Shown here one piece after another: positions 32,372 to 41,259 of a stretch of 54,095 nucleotides of DNA. Numbering within the stretch: position 1 is the first letter of the stretch; each line of letters opens with the position of its first letter. Under the pieces are notes generated by a model. The model searched no databases, was not told the origin of the DNA, and saw only the letters and a list, made by a program, of their open reading frames with translations. Where the stretch lies: contig CAXTSL010000005.1 of NCBI GenBank assembly GCA_964246975.1, forward strand, positions 1 to 54,095. Direction: 5' to 3'. Source of the stretch: Glacieibacterium sp964246975. GTDB lineage: Bacteria > Pseudomonadota > Alphaproteobacteria > Sphingomonadales > Sphingomonadaceae. The position numbers and the translations under genes are program-made.

Positions 32372-33384
32372 ACCGTGTCGTAAACTACTTCGAGGCTCGG
32401 CTTCACGACGAAGTCGGCGCCGCGCATGTCGGCCTGGGTGGCGGGACGCAGCGTGACGTTGGCGCCGGTGTCCTCGGGGCTGAACAGCGCGAGCAGGCCG
32501 TCGGCCGACAGCGGGTTCGGGCGCACCGGGGGTGCCTCGGCGACGTTCTCGGCGAGCGTCTCGAACAGGCTGCCCCATTGGCCGTCGGGGGTGCCGATGA
32601 TCTGGTAGTTGGCGCTCTTCTTGCGGATGTCCTCGTTGGCGGGGATCGAGATCAGCACCGGGATACCGACCGCATCGGCGAACGCCTGCGCCTCGCCGCT
32701 GCCGTCGTCCTTGTTGATCAGGATGCCCGCGACGCCGACGTTGCCGCCCATCTTGCGGAAATATTCGACCGCCTTGCAGACGTTGTTGGCGACATAGAGC
32801 GACTGCAGGTCGTTCGAGCCGACGACGATGACCTTCTGGCACATGTCGCGCGCGATCGGCAGGCCGAAGCCGCCGCACACCACGTCGCCGAGGAAATCGA
32901 GCAGGACATAGTCGAAGCCCCATTCGTGGAAACCCAGCTTTTCGAGCAACTCGAAGCCGTGGATGATGCCGCGCCCGCCGCAGCCGCGGCCGACTTCGGG
33001 ACCGCCGAGCTCCATCGCGAAGACGCCGTCGCGCTGGAAGCAGACGTCCTCGATGCGGACCTCCTCGCCCGCGAGCTTTTTCTTCGAGCTGGTCTCGATG
33101 ATCGTCGGGCACGACTTGCCGCCGAAGAGCAGGCTCGTCGTGTCGCTCTTGGGATCGCAGCCGATGAGCAGCACGCGCTTGCCCTGCTGCGCCATCATGT
33201 AGCTGAGGTTCGACAGCGCGAACGACTTGCCGCTGCCGCCCTTGCCGTAGATGGCGATGATCTGCGTTTCCTTGGTGACCGGGCCGGTGTGGACGGGATC
33301 GGGCTCGATCGCCGCCTCCATCCGCATGAAGTCGTCGAGGGTCAGGCCCTGGACTTTCTCGGCACCGGGCTCGCCCAAACTCAT
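32368..33384 (-). CDS. bchX: Chlorophyllide a reductase iron protein
   Basis: 338 residues. NifH-like ATPase that passes electrons to BchYZ. P-loop YGKGGSGKS (46-54), CDPKSDTTSLLFGGKSCPTI, cluster-binding Cys in GRGCGGRGI and VVCGGFGLPIA, and VGSNDLQSLYVANNVCKAVEY. ATG at 33384 overlaps the bchC stop by 4 bp. A C-terminal extension (PVRPNPLSADGLLALF onward) as usual in BchX distinguishes it from BchL. Confidence 0.97.
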   Translation of the reverse strand: MSLGEPGAEKVQGLTLDDFMRMEAAIEPDPVHTGPVTKETQIIAIYGKGGSGKSFALSNLSYMMAQQGKRVLLIGCDPKSDTTSLLFGGKSCPTIIETSSKKKLAGEEVRIEDVCFQRDGVFAMELGGPEVGRGCGGRGIIHGFELLEKLGFHEWGFDYVLLDFLGDVVCGGFGLPIARDMCQKVIVVGSNDLQSLYVANNVCKAVEYFRKMGGNVGVAGILINKDDGSGEAQAFADAVGIPVLISIPANEDIRKKSANYQIIGTPDGQWGSLFETLAENVAEAPPVRPNPLSADGLLALFSPEDTGANVTLRPATQADMRGADFVVKPSLEVVYDTV

Positions 33385-34331
33385 GCGGTCGCGCTCCAGT
33401 CGAGGATCATCTTGAGGCAGGTCGCGTCGCCGAAAGCGATCGGATAGGCGTCTGCCGCGTCGGCAGCAGCGGCGGTGTGGGTAATCAAACCGTCGAGCGA
33501 CAGCAGCCCGCAGCCGATCAGCGCGTTGACGGCTGCCATATCCGACGGCTGCCACTCGGCGGCGATCCGCAGGCTCGCCTCGCGCATGAAGGCGGGGGCG
33601 AAGGCAAAGCCGACATCGCCCTCGTAGAAGCCGCCGAGCACGATCTCGCCGCGCTTCGCCAGGCGCCCGATCAGCGTGTCGATGAGGCGCGCGTCGCCGC
33701 TCATGTCGCAGATGCAGCGATAGTCGCGGCGCAGGTCCTCCGACGGATCGACGACACTGTAGCCGGTCGCCCCGCCGCGCCGCGCGTCGTTGGTTTCCCA
33801 GACCGTCGGGGCGGCGTGGCCGCTCGCAACGATGACGCGCGCCAGCAGGCGGCCCAGCACGCCGTGGCCGACGACGAGTTCGGGGACGCGACCGATGGCG
33901 AGCGCATGATACGCCGTGGCGGCGAGCGCCAGCAGCACGCCGCGCTCGCGCAAGCTCGCGGCGACGGGATGCGCGCGCGCGCTCGGCACGATGACGCGGC
34001 GCGAGGCGCCGCCGAACAGTCCGCGCGCGCCATCGAAGCAATTGGCACCGGGGACGAAGACCGTCTCGCCGATGCGGCCCTCCGCCCCCGCCCCGGCAGC
34101 GACGACGCGCCCGACCGATTCGTAGCCGGGGACCAGCGGATAGCCCATGCCGGGGAAGTTCGGCATCCGGCCCGTGTAGAGCAGGCGTTCGGTGCCGGTG
34201 CTGATGCCGCTCCAGTCGATATCGACCGCGACCGAACCCACGTCGGGCAGGCTGCCATCGGTGCCGGTCAGGGCGAGCGTGCGCAGCGACAGCTGGCCCG
34301 GCCCCTCCATGACAACAGCGATGGTCTCCAT
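33381..34331 (-). CDS. bchC: Bacteriochlorophyllide a hydroxyethyl dehydrogenase
   Basis: 316 residues of MDR (zinc-alcohol-dehydrogenase-like) fold. Oxidises the 3-hydroxyethyl group to acetyl in bacteriochlorophyllide a synthesis. Characteristic SGISTGTERLLYTGRMPNFPGMGYPLVPGYESVG, HGVLGRLLARVIVA and the C-terminal FGDATCLKMILDW. Start is ATG at 34331; a GTG directly before it is also possible. First gene of the bchCXYZ-puf transcript, with a promoter and two PpsR-like boxes upstream. Confidence 0.95.
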   Translation of the reverse strand: METIAVVMEGPGQLSLRTLALTGTDGSLPDVGSVAVDIDWSGISTGTERLLYTGRMPNFPGMGYPLVPGYESVGRVVAAGAGAEGRIGETVFVPGANCFDGARGLFGGASRRVIVPSARAHPVAASLRERGVLLALAATAYHALAIGRVPELVVGHGVLGRLLARVIVASGHAAPTVWETNDARRGGATGYSVVDPSEDLRRDYRCICDMSGDARLIDTLIGRLAKRGEIVLGGFYEGDVGFAFAPAFMREASLRIAAEWQPSDMAAVNALIGCGLLSLDGLITHTAAAADAADAYPIAFGDATCLKMILDWSATA

Positions 34332-34398
34332 CACCGACCCTAACCCCTTCGACCTGCAGCTTTGCGCCGCTTATTGACCCCCCAAGCCACCAACCTCG

Positions 34399-34456
34399 TG
34401 TCAGCCCGGTTGGACGCCTTGGAGTGTCAGTCTAGGTTGACGAATAGGCTTGTCAA
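34399..34456 (-). promoter_or_regulatory. bchC promoter with paired PpsR/CrtJ-like boxes
   Basis: On the minus strand, TTGACA (34451-34456), 16 bp, then TAGACT (34429-34434). Two 18-bp boxes read TGT-N12-ACG on the plus strand: 34399-34416 (TGTCAGCCCGGTTGGACG) and 34425-34442 (TGTCAGTCTAGGTTGACG). They differ from the TGT-N12-ACA consensus at the last base, are 8 bp apart, and the inner one covers the -10. In Rhodobacter capsulatus CrtJ binds two bchC palindromes at the same 8-bp spacing. So aerobic repression by a PpsR homologue (encoded elsewhere) is likely. Confidence 0.72.
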
Positions 34457-34486
34457 CACCGTTCGTCGTGCGATCCCCCGCTAATT

Positions 34487-35587
34487 TTACGCTTCCGCAA
34501 CGATGACCTGCGCGACCATGGGCAGTGGCGTCGCGCGGCGACGATATCGGGCAAATCCCGCCGATTCGAGCAGCTTGCCGATTTCGCCAGGCGATCGCGC
34601 GTGACCCTGCCCCATCGCCAACAGGTAGAAGCCGAAGTAGGCGTCGCCGACACGGTCCGGGCGCGGGCCTGCCATCGGCTCGGCGATCAGCAGGCGACCC
34701 CCGGCGGGCAACGCCGCGCGGATTGCGCGCAGCAGGTCGAGCGCCGGGCCGTCGTCATGGTCGTGGAGGATGCGGACCAGCGACATCATGTCATACCCCC
34801 CCGGCAGCGCGCCGCCGAAGAAGCTGCCGCCGTGCGTCGCGACACGCGCCAGTCCCGCGCCGTCGAGCGCAACGCGGGCCCGCGCCGCGACGGCGGGCAG
34901 ATCGAACAGCGCGAGGTCGAGACCGGGTCGCGCGGCGGCGACGGCGCGGACGAAGGCCCCCTCGCCGCCGCCGATATCGAGGAGGCGGCGCACACCGCCG
35001 AAGGGCTTTGCGGCGATGACCTGCGCCGCGACCATCGGCTGCGATGCCGCCATCAGCGCCGAATAGGCGGCAACGTCGGGCGGCGCTGCCGCGTGCGCGT
35101 CGGGATTGCGGGCATAGGCCCAATAGCGCGCCAGTTCGCCGCCACCGCCCGCGCGCCGCAGCAGCGCCACCGGGTCGGCAAGGTCGGCGTAAAAGGCGCG
35201 GTGATGCGCGACCATCGCCGCGACACCGGCGTTGCCCGCCAGTGCCGCGCCGCAGGGACCGAGCGTCCAGCCCTCGTCGACCGCCTCGGCGAGGCCCAGC
35301 GCCGCCGCGCCGCGCAACAGGCGGTGCATCGCGTTGGGGGACAGGTCGCAGGCGGTCGCGAGGTTGTCCTCGGCCACCGCGCGGCCCACCAGCCGCGCCG
35401 TCAACCCCAGCTCGACGAACGCGTACAATATCTGCGAATGCACGAACCCTGCGACGAGGTCGAACAGCTGCGCCGCCTCACGTCGCGCGCGCGACCGGGT
35501 CAGCGGAAACGCCGCCGCCCACGACTGGAACGCTGGATCGGCGAGACGGCGGTTGCGGAAGGCGAGCCAGCGGGCGCGGAATGACAT
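34487..35587 (-). CDS. crtF: Demethylspheroidene O-methyltransferase-like enzyme
   Basis: 366 residues. SAM-dependent methyltransferase of the acetylserotonin-methyltransferase type. Dimerisation/N-terminal region (FVHSQILYAFVELGLTARL), then the SAM site LLDIGGGEGAFVRAVAAARPGLD and DLPAV, catalytic-base region ILHDHDDGPALDLLRAI. CrtF methylates the 1-hydroxy group of acyclic carotenoids on the way to spheroidene or spirilloxanthin. Placement right before bchC matches the crtF-bchCXYZ-puf order of other phototrophs; crtE, often next to it, is absent here. It has its own gap of 155 bp before bchC, and lies 45 bp after the copper-storage-like gene. Confidence 0.93.
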   Translation of the reverse strand: MSFRARWLAFRNRRLADPAFQSWAAAFPLTRSRARREAAQLFDLVAGFVHSQILYAFVELGLTARLVGRAVAEDNLATACDLSPNAMHRLLRGAAALGLAEAVDEGWTLGPCGAALAGNAGVAAMVAHHRAFYADLADPVALLRRAGGGGELARYWAYARNPDAHAAAPPDVAAYSALMAASQPMVAAQVIAAKPFGGVRRLLDIGGGEGAFVRAVAAARPGLDLALFDLPAVAARARVALDGAGLARVATHGGSFFGGALPGGYDMMSLVRILHDHDDGPALDLLRAIRAALPAGGRLLIAEPMAGPRPDRVGDAYFGFYLLAMGQGHARSPGEIGKLLESAGFARYRRRATPLPMVAQVIVAEA

Positions 35588-35632
35588 CGCCGCACGGTGC
35601 GGCAGCGACGCCGCGCTGTCACCCCCGAACGC

Positions 35633-35977
35633 TTACCCCGCCGCCATCTCGCGGCAGCTCGCGGCGCAGACGCGGCACGCGACGACACAGTCCGCCATGC
35701 CGTCGAGGCCCTCGCAGCTTGCCGCACACGCCTCGCAGACCTCGGCGCACGCCGCGCAGATCGCCGCGTGGTGCGCCGACGAGCGCAGCATGAAATCCGC
35801 CGCCGTCGCGCAGATCTGCGCGCAATCGGCCATCAGCCGGAAGTGCGGGGGCGCGACATGCTCGCCGCCCTCGTCGAGGCAATGATTGTACGCCATGCCA
35901 AGACACGTGCCGTGGCAGCGGTTGCACGCTTCGATGCAGGCCTGAATGCGGGGGTCGAGTGGGTCCACGGGCGGCAT
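35633..35977 (-). CDS. Four-helix-bundle Cys-rich copper-binding protein (Csp-like)
   Basis: 114 residues with 13 or so Cys placed at i, i+3, i+4 spacings along helices: ACIEACNRCHGTCLG, HCLDEGGEH, ADCAQICATAADFM, AAICAACAEVCEACAASCEG and DCVVACRVCAASCRE. This is the Csp/DUF326 pattern, where the bundle interior stores many Cu(I) ions. No signal peptide, so it is the cytosolic type. ATG at 35977 with AAGGAG directly upstream. Same strand as crtF, 45 bp before it, so possibly cotranscribed. Confidence 0.9.
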   Translation of the reverse strand: MPPVDPLDPRIQACIEACNRCHGTCLGMAYNHCLDEGGEHVAPPHFRLMADCAQICATAADFMLRSSAHHAAICAACAEVCEACAASCEGLDGMADCVVACRVCAASCREMAAG

Positions 35978-36078
35978 CTCCTTCGCACCTGCACAACGAG
36001 ACTGCGGCAGAATCGTTGCGTCGCAGCCGACCGCCGCTATAGCTGCGCGGCGCTCGCATCCCCGAAAAGGCTCGCCCA

Positions 36079-37338
36079 GTGTCGCAGGACGTCAAGAAAT
36101 TCCCCCACGACGACGGGCACGATGCCAAGCGCGTCCGCAAGGTCGTGCTGGCCTTCTCGGGCGGGCTCGACACCTCGGTGATCCTCAAGTGGCTGCAGCA
36201 GACCTACAACTGCGAGGTCGTCACCTTTACCGCCGATCTCGGCCAGGGCGAGGAACTCGGTCCGGCGCGGCACAAGGCCGAGCTGATGGGAGTGCGCCCC
36301 GAGAACATCTTCATCGAGGACCTGCGCGAGGAATTCGTACGCGATTACGTCTTCCCGATGATGCGCGCCAACGCGCTCTACGAGGGGCAATATCTGCTCG
36401 GCACGTCGATCGCGCGGCCGCTGATCGCCAAGAAGCAGATCGAGATCGCCAAAGCCGTCGGGGCCGACGCGGTGAGCCACGGCGCGACGGGCAAGGGCAA
36501 CGACCAGGTCCGCTTCGAACTCGGCTATTATGCCCTTAACCCCGACATCCGCATCATCGCGCCCTGGCGCGAGTGGGACCTGACCAGCCGCGAGGCGCTG
36601 ATCGCCTTCGCCGAAGCGCACCAGATCCCGATCCCGCGCGACAAACGCGGCGAATCGCCGTTCTCGACCGACGCCAACATCCTGCACACCTCATCCGAGG
36701 GCAAGGTGCTCGAGGACCCGTGGAACGAGGTCCCCGATTATGTCTATTCGCGTACCGACAACCCCGAGGATGCGCCCGACACGCCCGAATATATCGAGAT
36801 CGACTTCGAAGGCGGCGACCCGGTCGCTGTGAATGGCGAAGGCCTGTCGCCCGCCTCGCTGCTGGCGCGCCTCAACGACCTCGGCAAGACGCACGGCATC
36901 GGCCGCCTCGACCTCGTCGAGAACCGCTTCGTCGGCATGAAGTCGCGCGGCATGTACGAGACGCCGGGCGGCACCATCCTCCACATCGCGCATCGCGGCA
37001 TCGAGCAGATCACGCTCGATCGCGGCGCGATGCACTTGAAGGACGAGCTTGGGCCGAAATACGCGGGGCTGATCTACAACGGCTTCTGGTTCAGTCCCGA
37101 ACGCGAGATGCTCCAGGCGGCGATCGATCATAGCCAGAAACGCGTGACGGGCACGGTGCGGCTCAAGCTCTACAAGGGCATGGCGCAGGTGGTGGGGCGT
37201 AAATCGCCGTTCACGCTCTATTCGCCAGGGATCGTCACCTTCGAGGACGATGCGGGGGCGTACGACCAGCGCGACGCGGAAGGGTTTATCAAGCTCAATG
37301 CGCTGCGGCTAAGGCTGCTGGGTCGGCGCGACCTCTAA
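36079..37338 (+). CDS. argG: Argininosuccinate synthase
   Basis: 419 residues. ATP-dependent joining of citrulline and aspartate. AFSGGLDTSVI ATP-binding motif at the N terminus, FTADLGQGEE, ATGKGNDQVRFELG and SPFSTDANILHTS. GTG start at 36079. Product is the substrate of the argH enzyme in this window, though the two genes are unlinked at 13 kb distance. Followed by a GC-rich repeat that may terminate the transcript. Confidence 0.97.
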   Translation: MSQDVKKFPHDDGHDAKRVRKVVLAFSGGLDTSVILKWLQQTYNCEVVTFTADLGQGEELGPARHKAELMGVRPENIFIEDLREEFVRDYVFPMMRANALYEGQYLLGTSIARPLIAKKQIEIAKAVGADAVSHGATGKGNDQVRFELGYYALNPDIRIIAPWREWDLTSREALIAFAEAHQIPIPRDKRGESPFSTDANILHTSSEGKVLEDPWNEVPDYVYSRTDNPEDAPDTPEYIEIDFEGGDPVAVNGEGLSPASLLARLNDLGKTHGIGRLDLVENRFVGMKSRGMYETPGGTILHIAHRGIEQITLDRGAMHLKDELGPKYAGLIYNGFWFSPEREMLQAAIDHSQKRVTGTVRLKLYKGMAQVVGRKSPFTLYSPGIVTFEDDAGAYDQRDAEGFIKLNALRLRLLGRRDL

Positions 37339-37340
37339 AT

Positions 37341-37470
37341 CCTCCCCATCTTCAGGGGGAAGGGGACCGCGCCGCTTCTTCAGCGGCGTGGTGGAGGGGG
37401 GCCGGGGCGGAAAGCGAGCGCGGTTCCCCCTCCGTCGCTTCGCGCCACCTCCCCCTGAAGAGGGGGAGGT
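37341..37470. repeat. GC-rich inverted repeat between argG and a glycosyltransferase
   Basis: Arms CCTCCCCATCTTCAGGGGGA (37341-37360) and the complementary TGAAGAGGGGGAGG end (to 37470) form a long hairpin with internal smaller palindromes. The part CCCCCTCCGTCG...GCCACCTCCCCCTGAAG is shared with the bchY-bchZ block, so both belong to one dispersed family. The two flanking genes converge on it, so it could also serve as a bidirectional terminator. Confidence 0.8.
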
Positions 37471-37476
37471 GCAAAG

Positions 37477-38691
37477 CTACTCCGTCAGCAGAGCCGTGAA
37501 AAACCCCGTCACCAGCGCCTGCACCCCGAGCGCGCACAGCACCACTGCCGGGATCGCCAGCCGCAGCAGCGCCTCGGCGTCCATGTCGCCGTAGCCCTGC
37601 CCCGCCCAGCCGAGCACCGCACTCGCGGCGAACGCGACGCCGCAGGTCAGCATCAGCGCCCCCGCGATGCAGCCCCGGTCGATGCTGAACCAGCGCCGCG
37701 CCAGTTCGGTGCGCGGGCTCGTCGGCCACAGCCGCTCGCGCACCCCGAACAATCGCGCGACGACGGCGAAGCTCATCAACTGCGCGCCGATGACGATCGC
37801 GGCGGCGGAAAACAGCATCGTCGTCACGCCGAGGCGCACCGAGCCGACGCTGACACTGCCCGGCAGCAGTGCAAGCAGTCCTAGGATGCCCGCCAGTGCC
37901 AGCGCGAGGCCGGGGTAGAAGAACAAGGCTTTCGGCGCAAAGGTCAGCAGGAACTTGAGGTGACGCCAGCCGTCGCGCCATGACCTGAGATGCGGTGGCC
38001 GCGAGCGTCCGTCGGGCGACAGCGTCGTCGGCACCTCGGCGAGCTTGAGACCCGCGAGCTGCGCCTTGACGACCATTTCCGACGCGAACTCCATGCCCGT
38101 CGTCTTGAGGCCGAGGTTGAGGATCGCGGCGCGGTCGAAGGCGCGCAGGCCGCAATGGAAATCGCCGATCGGCGCGTTGTAGAACAGGCGGCCCGCGAAA
38201 CTCAGCACCGGATTGCCGAGATAGCGGTGCAGCGGCGGCATCGCGCCGGGCTTGATACCGCCCTTGAAGCGATTGCCCATCACCAGCTGCTCGCCGCCGC
38301 GCAGGCGCAGCAGGAAGGGCATCAGCCCGAGAAAATCGTAACTGTCGTCCGAGTCGCCCATCGCGACGAACCGCCCGCGCGCCGCTGCGATGCCCGCCGC
38401 GAGCGCCGCGCCATAGCCGCGGATCGGGACCGCAACGACACGCGCGCCAAGCGCGGTGGCGATCGCCTGGCTGCCATCGGTCGAGCCGTTGTCGGCGATA
38501 ACGACCTCGCCGTCGACATCGTTGTCGAAGAAGAAGCGATTGGCCTTTTCGATGCAGATGCCGAGCGTCTCGGCTTCGTTAAGGCACGGCATGACGATCG
38601 ACAGTTCGACCGTCGCGCCGATCGCGGCCTCGAGCACCGGAATCAGCGGAATGACCTCGCCCGTGCGGGCAAGCGCGTCGTTGGTAAGCAT
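37477..38691 (-). CDS. Membrane-anchored family 2 glycosyltransferase
   Basis: 404 residues. N-terminal GT-A domain: IVMPCLNEAETLG, VVIADNGSTDGS, MGDSDDSYDF (metal-binding DxD-like) and FHCGLRAFDR, as in dolichyl-phosphate mannose/GtrB-type transferases. C-terminal third has about four membrane helices (ALFFYPGLALALAGILGLLALL and others). It likely transfers a sugar from a nucleotide donor to a lipid carrier for envelope glycosylation; donor unknown. ATG at 38691. Independent of the pnp gene downstream of its 5' end. Confidence 0.88.
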   Translation of the reverse strand: MLTNDALARTGEVIPLIPVLEAAIGATVELSIVMPCLNEAETLGICIEKANRFFFDNDVDGEVVIADNGSTDGSQAIATALGARVVAVPIRGYGAALAAGIAAARGRFVAMGDSDDSYDFLGLMPFLLRLRGGEQLVMGNRFKGGIKPGAMPPLHRYLGNPVLSFAGRLFYNAPIGDFHCGLRAFDRAAILNLGLKTTGMEFASEMVVKAQLAGLKLAEVPTTLSPDGRSRPPHLRSWRDGWRHLKFLLTFAPKALFFYPGLALALAGILGLLALLPGSVSVGSVRLGVTTMLFSAAAIVIGAQLMSFAVVARLFGVRERLWPTSPRTELARRWFSIDRGCIAGALMLTCGVAFAASAVLGWAGQGYGDMDAEALLRLAIPAVVLCALGVQALVTGFFTALLTE

Positions 38692-38750
38692 ACTACGTCC
38701 CCCTATAGTCCGAATACGGTAATTTTCGGGCCGGGGCAAGCCGCCCCTCC

Positions 38751-38767
38751 CCTCCCACGCGGGGAGG
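38751..38767 (-). terminator. Hairpin downstream of pnp
   Basis: CCTCCC-ACGC-GGGGAGG, immediately 3' of the pnp stop (38785) in the leftward direction. No T-run on the 3' side. Probably protects or terminates pnp mRNA; the motif also resembles the dispersed GC-rich hairpin family. Confidence 0.4.
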
Positions 38768-38784
38768 AGAGGGAAGCCGGTTCG

Positions 38785-41136
38785 TCAGTCGCGGTCGCCG
38801 GTCAGGAAGCTCGGCGCAAAGGTCGGCTCGGCGTCGGGGGCGGCAGCGGTGCGCTCGGGGCGCGGGCCACGGTCGCCGCCGTCGCGGGGGCGGTCATCGC
38901 GGGGCCGGTCGTCGCGGCGCGGGCCGCCACGGTCGGGGCCACCGCGACCACGGTCGCCACCGCCGCCGCCGTCGCGACGCGGACCGCCCTCGCGGCGCGG
39001 GCCGCGATCTTCGCCGCCTTCGCGCGGCGGGCGGGTGTCGGCGATCTCCGCGCCCGTTTCCTGGTCGACGAGGCGCATCGACAGACGGACCTTGCCGCGC
39101 TCGTCGATGCCGAGCACCTTGACCTTGACGGCCTGGCCCTCGCTCAGCACGTCCTTGACCACCGAGACGCGCTCGTTCTTGATCTCCGAGATGTGGACGA
39201 GGCCGTCCTTGGCCCCCATGAAATTCACGAACGCCCCGAAATCAACCATCGACACGACCTTGCCGGTGTAGATCTTGCCGACCTCGGCCTCCTGCGTGAT
39301 GCCGAGGATCCACGCCTTCGCGGCCTCGATCTGCGCCGGGTCCGACGACGCGATCTTGACGGTACCGTCGTCCTCGATGTTGACCTTGGCACCGGTGGTG
39401 GCGACGATCTCGCGGATGATCTTGCCGCCGGTGCCGATGACGTCGCGGATCTTCGACTTGTCGATCTGCAGCGTCTCGATGCGCGGCGCGTGGGCCGACA
39501 TCTCGGTGCGGGTGGTATCGAGCGCCTTCGCCATCTCGCCGAGGATGTGCTCGCGGCCGGCCTTCGCCTGGCTCAGTGCGACCTGCATGATCTCCTCGGT
39601 GATCCCGGCGACCTTGATGTCCATCTGGAGCGCGGTGACGCCCTCGCTGGTGCCCGCCACCTTGAAGTCCATGTCGCCCAAGTGATCCTCGTCGCCGAGG
39701 ATGTCGCTGAGAACCGCGAACTCCTTGCCCTCGAGGATCAGGCCCATCGCAATGCCCGCGACGGGGCGCAGCAGCGGCACGCCGGCGTCCATCAGCGCCA
39801 ACGACGCACCGCAGACGGTCGCCATCGACGACGAGCCGTTCGACTCGGTGATGTCGGAGAGGACGCGGATCGTATAGGGGAACGCCTCCTTGGTCGGAAG
39901 CAGCGGGTTGACCGCGCGCCACGCCAGCTTGCCATGGCCGATGTCGCGGCGGCTCGGCGCGCCGAAGCGGCCGACTTCGCCGACCGAATACGGCGGGAAG
40001 TTATAGTGGAGCATGAAGCGCTCGTAGCGCAGCCCGTCGAGGCCATCGATCATCTGCTCGGCATCCGACGTGCCGAGCGTCGTCGAGACGATCGCCTGCG
40101 TCTCGCCGCGCGTGAACAGCGCCGAGCCGTGGGTGCGCGGCAGGAAGCCGACCATCGCCTCGATCGGGCGGACGGTCGTCGTGTTGCGTCCGTCAATGCG
40201 GATGCCGTCCTTGAGGATCGCGGTGCGGACGATGCTGCCCTCGACCTTCTTGACGAGCTTCGACGCCTTGAGCGCTTCGGCGGGGGCCGAACCGGCGAAC
40301 AGTTCCTTGACGGTGGTGCGCGCCTTGCCCAGCGCCGACTGGCGGTCGGCCTTGGCGATGATCTTGTAGGCATCGGCGACCTGCTCGCCGATGGCGTCCT
40401 TGATCTTGCCGAGCGTCGACGTGCTGTCCTCGATCTTCAGGTCCCACGGCTCCTTCGCGGCGGCTTCGGCAAGCTTGATGATCGCGTCGACGACGGGCTT
40501 GCAGGCGTTGTGCGCGTGCATGACGGCGCCGAGCATGACCTCTTCGCTCAGTTCCTTGGCTTCGGACTCGACCATCAGGATCGCGTCGCGCGTGCCCGCC
40601 GCGATCAGGTCGAGGCTGCCCGCCTTGAGCTGCTCCTTGGTCGGGTTGAGGATGTACGCGCCGTCGACATAGCCGACCCGCGCGGCAGCGAGCGGCCCCA
40701 TGAACGGCACGCCCGACAGCGTCAGCGCGGCCGACGCAGCGATGAGTGCGACGATGTCGGCCTCGTTCTCGCCGTCATAGCTCAGCACCTGCGCGATGAT
40801 CAGGACTTCGTTGTAGAAGCCTTCGGGGAACAGCGGGCGGATCGGGCGGTCGATGAGGCGGCTGGTCAGCGTCTCGTGCTCGGTGGCCCCGCGCTCGCGC
40901 TTGAAGAAGCCGCCCGGGATGCGACCGGCGGCGGAGAACTTCTCCTGGTAATGGACGGTAAGCGGGAAGAAGTCCTGGCCTTCCTTGACGTTTTTGGCGG
41001 CGGTAACGGCGCACAGCACGACGGTCTCGCCGTAGGTGGCGAGCACCGCGCCGTCGGCCTGCCGCGCAATGCGCCCGGTTTCGAGGGTGAGCTTGCGGCC
41101 GCCGAAATCGACTTCCTGCTTGTGGATGGTGAACAT
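38785..41136 (-). CDS. pnp: Polynucleotide phosphorylase
   Basis: 783 residues. Processive 3'-5' phosphorolytic RNA decay enzyme. Two RNase PH-like domains (ETVVLCAVTAAK; GFLPRTHGSALFTRGETQAI with the active-site segments; SMATVCGASLALMDAGVP), then KH (IREIVATTGAKVNIEDDGTV) and S1 (GKVVSMVDFGAFVNFMGAKDGLVHISEI). The last 80 residues are a disordered Arg/Gly/Asp tail (GGPRRDGGGGGDRGRGG...) that could contact RNA or RNase E. ATG at 41136, after rpsO, the classical order. Confidence 0.98.
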   Translation of the reverse strand: MFTIHKQEVDFGGRKLTLETGRIARQADGAVLATYGETVVLCAVTAAKNVKEGQDFFPLTVHYQEKFSAAGRIPGGFFKRERGATEHETLTSRLIDRPIRPLFPEGFYNEVLIIAQVLSYDGENEADIVALIAASAALTLSGVPFMGPLAAARVGYVDGAYILNPTKEQLKAGSLDLIAAGTRDAILMVESEAKELSEEVMLGAVMHAHNACKPVVDAIIKLAEAAAKEPWDLKIEDSTSTLGKIKDAIGEQVADAYKIIAKADRQSALGKARTTVKELFAGSAPAEALKASKLVKKVEGSIVRTAILKDGIRIDGRNTTTVRPIEAMVGFLPRTHGSALFTRGETQAIVSTTLGTSDAEQMIDGLDGLRYERFMLHYNFPPYSVGEVGRFGAPSRRDIGHGKLAWRAVNPLLPTKEAFPYTIRVLSDITESNGSSSMATVCGASLALMDAGVPLLRPVAGIAMGLILEGKEFAVLSDILGDEDHLGDMDFKVAGTSEGVTALQMDIKVAGITEEIMQVALSQAKAGREHILGEMAKALDTTRTEMSAHAPRIETLQIDKSKIRDVIGTGGKIIREIVATTGAKVNIEDDGTVKIASSDPAQIEAAKAWILGITQEAEVGKIYTGKVVSMVDFGAFVNFMGAKDGLVHISEIKNERVSVVKDVLSEGQAVKVKVLGIDERGKVRLSMRLVDQETGAEIADTRPPREGGEDRGPRREGGPRRDGGGGGDRGRGGPDRGGPRRDDRPRDDRPRDGGDRGPRPERTAAAPDAEPTFAPSFLTGDRD

Positions 41137-41234
41137 GGGTTTTCGTCTTTCCTATGCGCCCGGCCCTATCGCCGTGCGCGCCTGCGGGATTTTGGACGGT
41201 GGGCCGCGACCATCGCGGCGTCCCTGTAAGCAAA

Positions 41235-41254
41235 CGGCCCCGGTGAAGGGGCCG
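41235..41254 (-). terminator. rpsO-pnp intercistronic hairpin
   Basis: CGGCCCC-GGTGAA-GGGGCCG gives a 7-bp GC stem; the leftward RNA then reads TTTGCTT. Located between the rpsO stop (41260) and pnp. Acts as rpsO terminator or RNase III processing site, as in other bacteria, by analogy. Confidence 0.7.
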
Positions 41255-41259
41255 CTGGC

